From assembly GCA_009693435.1 (NCBI GenBank), contig SHXF01000101.1, positions 1 to 15,591 on the forward strand: a stretch of 15,591 nt of DNA, given 5' to 3'. The notes below the pieces were generated by a model, which did not search any database, had not been told where the DNA came from, and saw only the letters and a program-made list of their open reading frames with translations. Positions 6,241 through 14,273 of the stretch are shown here, one piece after another (the stretch's first letter is position 1; every line of letters begins with the position of its first letter). This stretch comes from Betaproteobacteria bacterium. GTDB taxonomy: Bacteria > Pseudomonadota > Gammaproteobacteria > Burkholderiales > SG8-39. The position numbers were made by a program, and so were the translations under genes.

Positions 6241-8025
6241 TCATGAGCGCTTTGCATGAACTGTCCGCAGGCGGGCAGTCTCCGCATCATCAATACCCCC
6301 GCTTTCATTCAAGGCCACGCCGTAGAGCGCACGCGCAGCGTCGCGAGAGACGAAGCCCGCTTCGACATCTAAGGCGACCCGCGCGGGGGATCGTTGCAGT
6401 GGCTCACCGAAACCGCCGCCCCCGCCCGTATGAATGAATACACGGTCGCCCCGATCCAGCGGCGTGTCCGACACCTTCAGCACGATGCGGCGTTGTTCGC
6501 CAGCACGCTCGATCTCGACGTAGCCCGGTTCCCCGTTGCCACCGCCGAATATGCCCCATGGAGGGCAGCCATGGCGCTCGAAAGTGACTGTGAGGGCGCA
6601 GGGTGCGCCTACGGTATAGGCCTTGTCCAGCCCTAGTCCGCCTCGATATTCGCCGTAGCCACCGGAGTCGGTGCGGAAGCCGCACGCGTCAACCCGAATT
6701 GGATAAAGCGCTTCCTGAACCTCTACAGGAACATCAAGCGTATCGCCATGGGCAAGTGTCTTGTAGGGCCCCGCCCCGTCCCTGCCGAGCGATGCGCCCC
6801 ATCCACCATGCGCAGTGTCCAGATGGGAGAAGAGTGCGCCCGTCAGCGGATGCTTACCCTGAAAGCGATGGGACCCCATGTTCGCATGGTGTCCCGCTGT
6901 GACACGCTCGGGTGACGAATCCGCGATGGCACGAATGATTGTGTCGATCACCGTTGGCAGCGGCGCGCTATAGCGCGCGAGCGCAGCTGTAGGACCGGCG
7001 CTCAAAAATTTGCCCTCCGGCAGAACTACATGCAACGGCTTGAAACTACCTTCATTCGTCGGTTCGCTAGGTGTGGTCAGATATTTGAACGCAAGCCGTG
7101 CCGCCGTTATGCCTCCACCTTGTGCGCCGGAGTTGAATGGACCGCGGACTTCGGGCGAGATATTGGAGAAATCAACAGTCATCTCGTCTCCTTCGACTCG
7201 GACGATTATATTGATCTCGATCGGTTGATCAAGTTTGACGCCATCATTGTCAAGAAAAGAGCTCGCCTCGTACACGCCGTCCGGTATGGCCAGGACAGCG
7301 GCTCGCGCCGCCGCTTCGGACTGCTTCCAGATGTTTCCTATTGCAGCGATCACCGTTTCGGTCCCGTACTTACCCAACAACTCCTCAAACAGCGCGCGTC
7401 CCTTTAGGCAACCAGAAAGCTGCGCATCGCAATCGCCTAGGGTCATATACGGAAAGCGCGTGTTGTACTCGATCATCCGGTAGATCTCGGCCACCGGCTG
7501 ACCCGCGCGCCGCAGCTTGATGCTTCGGAACTGGATGCCTTCCTGGAAAATGTCGGTCGTATCGTTCGAAGCAGACGAGCCCACATAGCGACCGCCCACA
7601 TCGATCCAGTGCGCGAGGACGCACATAAACGCGATCAACTGCTTTCCGCCCTTTCCACCGAAAATTGGCGTGTACATGATCACATTGTTCAAATGCTGCC
7701 CGAAGGTTCCCGCGTGATTGCTGATGATCACATCCCCCGGCTCCATACCCTCTAACCCGTAGAGGGCGATTCCATCACGTACGGCGAGTCCGAGAACGTT
7801 GGCAAGGAAAATCGGGATACCACCCTTGCACTGGCAGATCAATCGGCCCTGGACGTCCACCAAACCCACCGCGTAGTCCTTGTACTCGTAGATAAGCACG
7901 CTGTACGCTGTCCGGGTAATGTCGACTTCGATCTGGTCCGGAATCGACTGCAGACCATGCCTGATGATCTCCGCGGAGATTGGATCTACAAGTTGCTTGT
8001 TTTCGGACAGAACATGCTCGGACAT
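6241..8025 (-). CDS. hyuB: Hydantoinase B / oxoprolinase family subunit (second pair)
   Basis: The protein has 594 residues and is soluble, the partner subunit of HyuA-type ATPases. Such complexes use ATP to open hydantoin or 5-oxoproline rings, or to carboxylate ketones. Seen here are the N-terminal LQSIPDQIEVDITRTA, NHAGTFGQHLNNV (103-115), AHWIDVGG (138-145), VDFS (284-287), AGHH (377-380), the Gly-rich DSGGYGEYRGGLG (453-465) and HTGGGGGFG (532-540). ATG 8023-8025 has AGGGA at 9 nt, overlapping the TAG of the preceding hyuA (8037-8039), so translation is probably coupled across the 11-bp gap. It is the last gene of the minus-strand operon. It is paralogous along its whole length to the hyuB at 10132. 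The symbol is a family name; the substrate is not known. Confidence 0.93.
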   Translation of the reverse strand: MSEHVLSENKQLVDPISAEIIRHGLQSIPDQIEVDITRTAYSVLIYEYKDYAVGLVDVQGRLICQCKGGIPIFLANVLGLAVRDGIALYGLEGMEPGDVIISNHAGTFGQHLNNVIMYTPIFGGKGGKQLIAFMCVLAHWIDVGGRYVGSSASNDTTDIFQEGIQFRSIKLRRAGQPVAEIYRMIEYNTRFPYMTLGDCDAQLSGCLKGRALFEELLGKYGTETVIAAIGNIWKQSEAAARAAVLAIPDGVYEASSFLDNDGVKLDQPIEINIIVRVEGDEMTVDFSNISPEVRGPFNSGAQGGGITAARLAFKYLTTPSEPTNEGSFKPLHVVLPEGKFLSAGPTAALARYSAPLPTVIDTIIRAIADSSPERVTAGHHANMGSHRFQGKHPLTGALFSHLDTAHGGWGASLGRDGAGPYKTLAHGDTLDVPVEVQEALYPIRVDACGFRTDSGGYGEYRGGLGLDKAYTVGAPCALTVTFERHGCPPWGIFGGGNGEPGYVEIERAGEQRRIVLKVSDTPLDRGDRVFIHTGGGGGFGEPLQRSPARVALDVEAGFVSRDAARALYGVALNESGGIDDAETARLRTVHAKRS

Positions 8026-8036
8026 GAATTCATTCC

Positions 8037-10130
8037 CTAATTTCGTATGCTGATATCGATTCGAATTTCACCAAGCATCCCAATCTGGAAAGAGTCATTC
8101 GGACCGATTAGGGTGGTCGAACCATACTCCTCGATCAACGCGGGGCCTTGGGCACTAAAGCCGCATTGCAGGTGGCCCCGCACATAGACGCGGGTCTGCA
8201 GTGTCTTGCCTGCGCTCGAAAAATATACCGCGCGCTCCCTGGCTGCGGCGCTCCAGCCAGCCACAATCGCCGGCCGGAGTGACGAGAGTGCGGGTTGGGG
8301 CATGCGGCCTATGATCGTGCTTCGCAGGCTGACAATTTCCACGGGATTATTCGATTCCGTGTGGCCGTATCGGGCTCGATACACTTGCTCGAAGCGACGC
8401 CGCAGCGACCCTGCATCGTCGTAATGCTCGACCGGGGTGAGCACTGAATGCATCTGACCACGGTAGCGTATCTCGGCGTTGCGTTCGAATTCGTCGGCAT
8501 CCATTCCTGTTTCGTCGAGCAGGCTCGCGTACAGCGATGCCTCCAGTGTTTTGAAGCCCGCGCTCAACTCGGCGATGGTTTCGGCTGAGAGCGTGCGAAG
8601 AAGCATGCGGGTTTCTCCGCGGCGCAAATCTGCCAGCAACATTCCGATCGCAGAGAAATTCCCGGGTTCCGGCGGAATGATCACGACTGGAATGTGCAAC
8701 TCGCGCGCTAAGTCAACTGCATGCAGCGGACCGCCACCGCCGTAGGCGAACAGGACGTACTCGCGCGGATCCTCGCCGCGCTCGATCGTGATGCGCTTGA
8801 TTGCGCCCGCCATGATCACAGAGGCAATCGACAGGATGCCATCGGCGGCGCGAAGCGCGCTGTTTTGCCCGGTAATTCCGAGTGGGCTTGCGATGCGCTC
8901 GGATATCGCGAGCGAGGCGGCAGCAGCGTCGAGAATCATTTCACCGCCCAGGAACGAACGCGGATCGATGCGGCCCAGTACAACATTGGCGTCTGTGACC
9001 GTCGGCTCGATACCGCCACGACCGTAGCAGACCGGCCCGGGCGTGGAACCGGCGCTGCGCGGACCGACGTGCAGACGGTGTTGTGCGTCGACCGAAGCGA
9101 TGGAGCCCCCGCCGGCGCCTACCTCGACAATGTCGATGACCGAACTGTTGATAGGGAAACCACGTTCATAACCGCCAACATAGTAGATGGATTTGACGTC
9201 GAAGCGGCCATCGCGAAGCAGTGCCGACTTGGCGGTGGTGCCCCCCATGTCGAAAGCGATCGCCTTCCCGATGCCAAGTGCCTTAGCGTAGACAGCAGCG
9301 CCGATGCAGCCACCGACCGGTCCGGATTCGACCAATGCGACTGGCTGCAGTTGCGATCGCTGCGCCGACAGCACTCCGCCCCCGGAACTCATAAGCGACA
9401 GGCGTCCCCGAAAGCCCCTCGTCTGGATGTGCTCATCGAGGCGACTGAGATAGCCCAGCATGCGGGGGCCGACGTAAGCATTGGCAGCAACGGTGGCAGT
9501 ACGTTCGAACTCGTACCACTCGCGCGAAAGGTCCGTGCCGCAGGTGACGAATACGCCGGGCAGAAGCTCGCGCAACCACCGAGCAACCTGCTGCTCATGC
9601 TCGGGGGCCAGATAGGAATTGAGGAACGACACTGCCACTGCCGTGGCGCCCGTGCCGACCAGTTGGGTTGCCAGCGCCCTTACTTGATCGTGTTGTGGCG
9701 GCGTGATGACATCACCCTTGCCATTGATCCGCTCGGCGACCTCGAATCTGCGCGCCCTTGGGATGAGAACGGGGTTGCGGCGATAGAAAAGATCGAAAGT
9801 ATCAGGACGGTTGCCGCGTCCGGACTCGAGTACATCGCGAAATCCCTGTGTGGTAACCAGTGCGGTGGGTGCACCGCTGCGTTCGAGAAGGGTATTGATC
9901 ACCAGCGTGGTTCCATGCTTGAACTGGGATGCGGCACTCAGATTCACTCCGGCCCTGCCCACGCAGTCGGCTATTCCTGCTACCAGATCCTCATAAGTCG
10001 TAAGACTTTTTGCATAGACGATACCGCCCGTATCGGGCTGGTACGCCGCAAGGTCGGTGAACGTCCCTCCGGTGTCGACCGCGACCAGCATAGCGTCAGG
10101 GCGGTTAGCCGGGTTGCGAGCCGAAGTCAT
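8037..10130 (-). CDS. hyuA: Hydantoinase A / oxoprolinase family ATPase subunit (second pair)
   Basis: The protein has 697 residues with the actin-like ATPase core of the hydantoinase A family. Visible are phosphate loop 1 VDTGGTFTDL (18-27), loop 2 AFDMGGTTAK (292-301), EVGAGGGS (336-343), VTDAN (378-382) and AYGGGGPLH (462-470). A C-terminal beta-rich domain follows (about 505-697). It is full length for the family. ATG 10128-10130 is 1 bp beyond the stop of the upstream hyuB, with a poor ribosome site, which suggests coupled translation. An internal ATG at residue 14 would align the start better with the paralogue at 11905, so the first 13 residues are uncertain. It would activate the substrate by phosphorylation while the HyuB partner completes the reaction. 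The substrate is unknown. Confidence 0.93.
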   Translation of the reverse strand: MTSARNPANRPDAMLVAVDTGGTFTDLAAYQPDTGGIVYAKSLTTYEDLVAGIADCVGRAGVNLSAASQFKHGTTLVINTLLERSGAPTALVTTQGFRDVLESGRGNRPDTFDLFYRRNPVLIPRARRFEVAERINGKGDVITPPQHDQVRALATQLVGTGATAVAVSFLNSYLAPEHEQQVARWLRELLPGVFVTCGTDLSREWYEFERTATVAANAYVGPRMLGYLSRLDEHIQTRGFRGRLSLMSSGGGVLSAQRSQLQPVALVESGPVGGCIGAAVYAKALGIGKAIAFDMGGTTAKSALLRDGRFDVKSIYYVGGYERGFPINSSVIDIVEVGAGGGSIASVDAQHRLHVGPRSAGSTPGPVCYGRGGIEPTVTDANVVLGRIDPRSFLGGEMILDAAAASLAISERIASPLGITGQNSALRAADGILSIASVIMAGAIKRITIERGEDPREYVLFAYGGGGPLHAVDLARELHIPVVIIPPEPGNFSAIGMLLADLRRGETRMLLRTLSAETIAELSAGFKTLEASLYASLLDETGMDADEFERNAEIRYRGQMHSVLTPVEHYDDAGSLRRRFEQVYRARYGHTESNNPVEIVSLRSTIIGRMPQPALSSLRPAIVAGWSAAARERAVYFSSAGKTLQTRVYVRGHLQCGFSAQGPALIEEYGSTTLIGPNDSFQIGMLGEIRIDISIRN

Positions 10131-10131
10131 G

Positions 10132-11901
10132 CTATTCGCGTTCGAGCTGGGAAGTTTCCGGGGTGGGCGAAACCTCGTTGCGTTCGTTCGTCAACGTAAC
10201 TCCATAGACGGATTCTGCTTGCTGCCGGGAGATATAGCCCAGTTCGACGTCCAGACGTACTGCGATCTCGTCGCGCTGCTTTGGCGGACCGTAGCCGCCG
10301 CCGCCACCAGTGTGCAAATGGATTCGGTCGCCCGGTTCAAGGGCGAGCCCGCTTTCCTTGAGAACCATCCGACGCTCGCCGTTGATCTTCTCCACCTCGC
10401 AGAACGGAGCGCGCCCGGGCAGCCCTTCGAAAAGTCCCCACGGTGGGCAATAGTGGCGTTCGAAGGATATGTTCATCTTCAGTGGCGAGAGAATCCGATA
10501 GGTCTTGTCTATTCCCAGACCCCCGCGGTAGCGGCCTGCCCCGCCCGAGTCCGGGTTCCACTGGTAACTTTCAACCAGAACGGGGTATCGGGCCTCCTGG
10601 ACTTCGACCGGGATGTCCTTGTTGTCGGCGTGCCTGAGCGTCTTATAAGGCCCTGGGCCGTCGCCGTGAGCCGATGCGCCGAATCCGCCGTGCGATGTGT
10701 CGAAGTAGCCGAAATAGCGGTTCGTGCGCGGGTGGGTTCCGCTGAAGCTGTAGGTATTTACCGCGCCGTGGTGGCCCGCAGCAACACGGCCGGGAAGCGC
10801 CGGCGCGAGTGCCGCAATGATAGTGTCGATCACGGTGGACAGCGGCGTTTGATATTTCGCCAAGGGTGCAGTGGCGGAGGCACTGATAAACTTTCCCGGC
10901 GGGCAGATCACGCGAACCGGCGCGAAGCTTCCCTCGTTTGCAGGCGCATCGGGGGTAAACAGGTATTTAAAGGAGATCCGCGCGCTCGAATCCGCGCCAC
11001 CGTAGAACCCCGAGTTGTAAGGACCGCGGACTTGTTCGCCGCAATCTGAAAAGTCGACGATAAATTCGCCGTCTTTAATGATCACTTTGACTTTGATCGG
11101 GATTCTCTTTCCGCGTTCAACCCCGTCATCATCCATGAAACTGCTCGCCTCGTACACTCCTTCGGGTACCGCGCCAAGCGCGGCCCGCGCCTCCGCTTCG
11201 GAGTTCGCCCAGATAATCTTGATCGCGCGCATGAGAAGCGCCTCGCCGTGCCGCGCAAGCAGTTGTTCGAAGAGCCTCTTTCCTTTGAGGCATCCCGCAA
11301 GTTGCGCGCCAATGTCGCCCAGCAGCGCCTCCGGCTGGCGGCTGTTGTATTCGATGATGCGATAGACCTCCTCGATCGGTTCTCCCCGCCGATACAGTTT
11401 TACCGAGCGTAGCTGCAACCCCTCCTGAATGACTTCTGTCGTATTCGTACCCAGGCTCGATCCCGGGTATGTGCCGCCGATGTCAATCCAGTGAACATTC
11501 ACCGCCATGAACGCCAGCAGCGAACCTGTCTGACCAAATATCGGCGTGTACATGATTACATTGTTCAAGTGCTGGCCCGACGTTCCTGCGTGATTGGTAA
11601 GAATGATGTCACCGGGCTGGATTCGATCTAGTCCGTAGGTGGCGATGCCATCGCGCGCCGCGAGGCCCAGCACGTTCGTCAGGAATCCGGGAAGGCCATG
11701 GCTCGCCAGTGCGATGCTCGCGCCGTTGGCATCGACGAGACCGACGGCATAGTCCTTGTATTCGTAGATTAGCGGGCTAAACGCGGTACGCATGAGATCC
11801 GCTTCAATCTGGTCAGGGATTGACTGCAGACCCATGCGCATGATCTCAAGCAGAACCGGGTCGAGTGCCGCGGATTGGTCGGTCGTCACTGGCTTATTCA
11901 T
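10132..11901 (-). CDS. hyuB: Hydantoinase B / oxoprolinase family subunit (first pair)
   Basis: The protein has 589 residues, full length and soluble. Conserved blocks match the hyuB at 6241: LQSIPDQIEADLMRTAF near residue 25, NHAGTSGQHLNNV (103-115), VHWIDIGG (136-143), VDFS (282-285), AGHH (375-378), DSGGAGRYRGGLG (451-463) and HTGGGGGYG (530-538). The paralogues clearly differ throughout, so this is an old duplication. The start ATG lies 3 bp after the TGA of the upstream hyuA and has no good ribosome site, so it is probably translated by coupling. The stop TAG (10132-10134) is 1 bp from the next hyuA start. The most usual HyuB metal or cofactor element, as I recall it, reads N-D-P-x-x-G-G-x-H-L; both copies here have N-H-A-G-T-x-G-Q-H-L instead. 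Reaction class is known from the family, substrate not. Confidence 0.93.
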   Translation of the reverse strand: MNKPVTTDQSAALDPVLLEIMRMGLQSIPDQIEADLMRTAFSPLIYEYKDYAVGLVDANGASIALASHGLPGFLTNVLGLAARDGIATYGLDRIQPGDIILTNHAGTSGQHLNNVIMYTPIFGQTGSLLAFMAVNVHWIDIGGTYPGSSLGTNTTEVIQEGLQLRSVKLYRRGEPIEEVYRIIEYNSRQPEALLGDIGAQLAGCLKGKRLFEQLLARHGEALLMRAIKIIWANSEAEARAALGAVPEGVYEASSFMDDDGVERGKRIPIKVKVIIKDGEFIVDFSDCGEQVRGPYNSGFYGGADSSARISFKYLFTPDAPANEGSFAPVRVICPPGKFISASATAPLAKYQTPLSTVIDTIIAALAPALPGRVAAGHHGAVNTYSFSGTHPRTNRYFGYFDTSHGGFGASAHGDGPGPYKTLRHADNKDIPVEVQEARYPVLVESYQWNPDSGGAGRYRGGLGIDKTYRILSPLKMNISFERHYCPPWGLFEGLPGRAPFCEVEKINGERRMVLKESGLALEPGDRIHLHTGGGGGYGPPKQRDEIAVRLDVELGYISRQQAESVYGVTLTNERNEVSPTPETSQLERE

Positions 11902-11904
11902 GGG

Positions 11905-13962
11905 TCACTGGTTTCGCCCTACGGTAATTCGAATCTCGCCGAGAGCCCCGATTTCAAACCGGTCCGTCGGGCCGATCACCGTCGTCGACCCATATTCCTC
12001 GATCACTGCAGGTCCGGCGGCAGCAAAGCCGATCGGCAGACTGCGCCGGGCGAATACTGCCGTTTCAACCAGGCTGTTCACTTGCGGGTAGAACACCTGC
12101 CGTGTTCCCGCAACCGGTGTACTCGCCGCGCCATAGTAATCTGCCAGGCTGGCAATGTCCGGCTTCGGCGTCTCGGCAAAGCCCGCGCAATGCAAGGAAA
12201 CGAATTCGACGGCGGCGTTCTCCATGGCATGACCGTATCTCTCACGGTATGCGTCTATGAAACTCCTGCGAAGGGTCGCCGAATCGCCATCCGCCACAGG
12301 AATGCGCACACTGTGATATTGCCCGACGAAACGCAGTTCAGCCGTTCGCGCGAAGTAGATCGGCACAGAACCAAAATCCGCATGCAACGATGTTCGCATG
12401 CCATGTTCCATTTCTTCCGAGATAGCGAACATCGCAGAAAGTCCGGCGTCGTTCAACGGCTTGAGAAACGTGCGGCTGTCGTCCCGACGGATGTCGGCGA
12501 GCAGCATGCCTAGCGCAGAAAAATTGCTCGCCTCTATCGGGATCACGACAAGTTGAATTGCCAGTTCACGTGCCAGGTCGAGTGCGTGCAACGGTCCGCC
12601 TCCACCATAGGCAAACAGAGTGAAATCCTGCGGATCCTGACCGCGCTTCACGGTTATCTGCTTGATCGCCTCGCTCATTGCCATGGCCGCGATGGAAAGC
12701 ACCCCGCTCGCAATGCGGAGTAAGCCGGCCTCACCTTCGTATCCGAGTGGGCGGGCCAGGCGGTCGGTAAGCATCCTGCGGGCTGCTTCGAGATCAAGCT
12801 CCATTTCTCCGCCCTGAAAATTCTTCGCATTCAGGCGGCCAAGCACAAGATTCGCGTCGGTCACGGTGGGCTGTGTTCCACCTCGCCCGTACGCGACGGG
12901 CCCTGGGAAAGAACCGGCGCTCTTCGGGCCGACCTTCAGTGCCTTCTGGCCGTCAAGCCAGGCTATAGAACCGCCTCCGGCGCCCACTTCCACGATATCG
13001 ATGACCGGCGCTCGAATCGGCGTGCCCCGTCCGTACCCACCGACGTAATAAATCGACTCCACATTGAATTGTCCGTTTCGAATCAAAGCGCACTTCGCCG
13101 TCGTACCGCCCATGTCAAAGGCGATCAGATTGTCGAATCCGAGTTCCCTTGCGTACGCGCCCGCCCCGATGCAACCGCCGACGGGTCCTGATTCAACCAG
13201 CATGGCAGGGGCGGCAGCCGCGTACTGGGGAGAAAGCACGCCGCCGTTTGACCCCATCATGAAAAGCTGTCCGGCAAAACCCTCTGACTTCAATGCTCCA
13301 TTAAGCTTTGCCACGTAACGACCGACATTCGGACCTGAATACGCGTTTGCTGCCGCCGTTGCGGTCCGCTCGTATTCGTACCACTCGCGCGTAAGTTCAG
13401 TCCCCGTGGTGACGTAACACGCAGGGAGAATCTCGCGAAGCCACTCGGCGACAATTTTTTCGTGCTTGGGCTCGATGTATGAGTTGATGAACGACACCGC
13501 CACAGCAGCCACGTCCTGCAGCCTAAGCGTCGCCGCAAGGGTTTCGACATCCGAGCGCATCGGCGAGACCTGCACCTTGCCCTCGCCGTCTACGCGCTCA
13601 TCGAGCTCGAAGCGCAGGTTCCTGGGCACCAGCGGCGGATCACGACGATAGAACAGGTTGAACGGCTCGACCCGGCTGCCGCGGCCAAAATCGAGAATGT
13701 CGCGAAATCCACGCGTGGTAATCAACGCGATGCGCGGCCCGGAGCGCTCGATGAGGGTATTTATGACCAGCGTCGTACCGTGCTTGAAAAGCGATGCTTG
13801 GTCGAGCTCAACCTCGAGTTTTTTAAGACAGGTGAGTATCGCCCTGATTGGATCGTCAGAAGTCGTCAGGCTCTTGGTGAACCCGACGCGTCGAGTATGC
13901 GAGTCGAATGTTACGAGGTCCGTGAATGTCCCACCGGTGTCAACCGCTACCAATACGCTCAC
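11905..13962 (-). CDS. hyuA: Hydantoinase A / oxoprolinase family ATPase subunit (first pair)
   Basis: The protein has 685 residues and begins at GTG, with AGAGGA (plus strand 13971-13976) at 8 nt, a strong ribosome site that fixes the start. An ATG further up in another frame meets TAG after four codons. ATPase motifs are VDTGGTFTDL (7-16), AFDMGGTTAK (281-290), EVGAGGGS (325-332), VTDAN (367-371) and AYGGGGPLH (451-459). A C-terminal domain occupies about 500-685. It is the first hyu gene of the operon, after a 311-bp gap from the Bug receptor gene. By eye about half its residues match the hyuA at 8037. In acetophenone carboxylase two different HyuA-like subunits share one complex, so the paralogues could be partners rather than alternatives. 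Confidence 0.93.
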   Translation of the reverse strand: MSVLVAVDTGGTFTDLVTFDSHTRRVGFTKSLTTSDDPIRAILTCLKKLEVELDQASLFKHGTTLVINTLIERSGPRIALITTRGFRDILDFGRGSRVEPFNLFYRRDPPLVPRNLRFELDERVDGEGKVQVSPMRSDVETLAATLRLQDVAAVAVSFINSYIEPKHEKIVAEWLREILPACYVTTGTELTREWYEYERTATAAANAYSGPNVGRYVAKLNGALKSEGFAGQLFMMGSNGGVLSPQYAAAAPAMLVESGPVGGCIGAGAYARELGFDNLIAFDMGGTTAKCALIRNGQFNVESIYYVGGYGRGTPIRAPVIDIVEVGAGGGSIAWLDGQKALKVGPKSAGSFPGPVAYGRGGTQPTVTDANLVLGRLNAKNFQGGEMELDLEAARRMLTDRLARPLGYEGEAGLLRIASGVLSIAAMAMSEAIKQITVKRGQDPQDFTLFAYGGGGPLHALDLARELAIQLVVIPIEASNFSALGMLLADIRRDDSRTFLKPLNDAGLSAMFAISEEMEHGMRTSLHADFGSVPIYFARTAELRFVGQYHSVRIPVADGDSATLRRSFIDAYRERYGHAMENAAVEFVSLHCAGFAETPKPDIASLADYYGAASTPVAGTRQVFYPQVNSLVETAVFARRSLPIGFAAAGPAVIEEYGSTTVIGPTDRFEIGALGEIRITVGRNQ

Positions 13963-13970
13963 GGGCTAGT

Positions 13971-13976
13971 TCCTCT
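13971..13976 (-). promoter_or_regulatory. Ribosome binding site deciding the GTG start of hyuA
   Basis: AGAGGA on the minus strand lies 8 nt before GTG 13962. It is the strongest ribosome site in the minus-strand operon. The other three hyu genes have weaker or overlapping sites, so ribosomes probably load here first. Confidence 0.6.
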
Positions 13977-14202
13977 TCATTGCTGGATCATCTGATCAAA
14001 TCGCCTCGCTGAAGTTCTGAAAACAGCTAGGGGCAGACGGCAAGAAAGCTGCTCGGGTCCAAGGTTGCGTCAAGTGCGTCGGTGCGGGATTGGAAACCCA
14101 GCGATGTAGTTCAACGCACGAAGGCGCGATAAGGCAGCCCGTTTGTACGGAGTTCGGACCGTCAATTACGCCCAGTGGCGCAACATCCAGTAAAATTTTT
14201 GT

Positions 14203-14231
14203 ATATTTTCTGGAAAAAACGATAGGGTCAA
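14203..14231 (-). promoter_or_regulatory. Possible sigma-70 promoter for the hyu operon
   Basis: On the minus strand TTGACC (plus 14226-14231) matches five of six -35 consensus bases. Seventeen bases on, an AT-rich AAATAT (14203-14208) could be a -10 element, matching only three of six. The spacer carries a run of six T. Transcription would start about 230 bp before the hyuA GTG. The -10 is weak, so the call rests on the -35 and the location in an otherwise empty gap. Confidence 0.25.
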
Positions 14232-14273
14232 AGGGGCATCCTAGATCGCACGCGGCAAAAACTGGACGCTCGC

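Larger units (their letters stand above)
13963..14273. other. Gap between the Bug receptor gene and the hyu operon
   Basis: These 311 bp contain no convincing gene. A minus-strand frame stays open across it (from a GTG at 14316 inside the receptor gene to 13996), but the composition is Cys/Pro-rich, matches no family and lacks a fitting start site. The AT-rich tract near 14190-14220 holds a possible promoter for the hyu genes, and the hyuA ribosome site is at 13971-13976. No rho-independent terminator for the receptor gene stands out. The unusual gap length against 1-11 bp elsewhere in the operon suggests separate control. Confidence 0.5.

Noticed and set aside
6111..6308. Minus-strand frame overlapping the hyuB end
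   Set aside because: It overlaps the 3' end of hyuB, is Arg-rich without a motif, and lacks a ribosome site.
8721..10199. Long plus-strand open frame (492 codons) opposite hyuA
   Set aside because: It is antisense to a full-length, motif-complete hyuA and reflects the G/C-rich codon pattern of that gene; no domain or ribosome site supports it.
10057..11049. Plus-strand open frame (330 codons) opposite hyuB
   Set aside because: It covers the 3' half of a conserved hyuB and the start of the next hyuA on the opposite strand, with no family resemblance.
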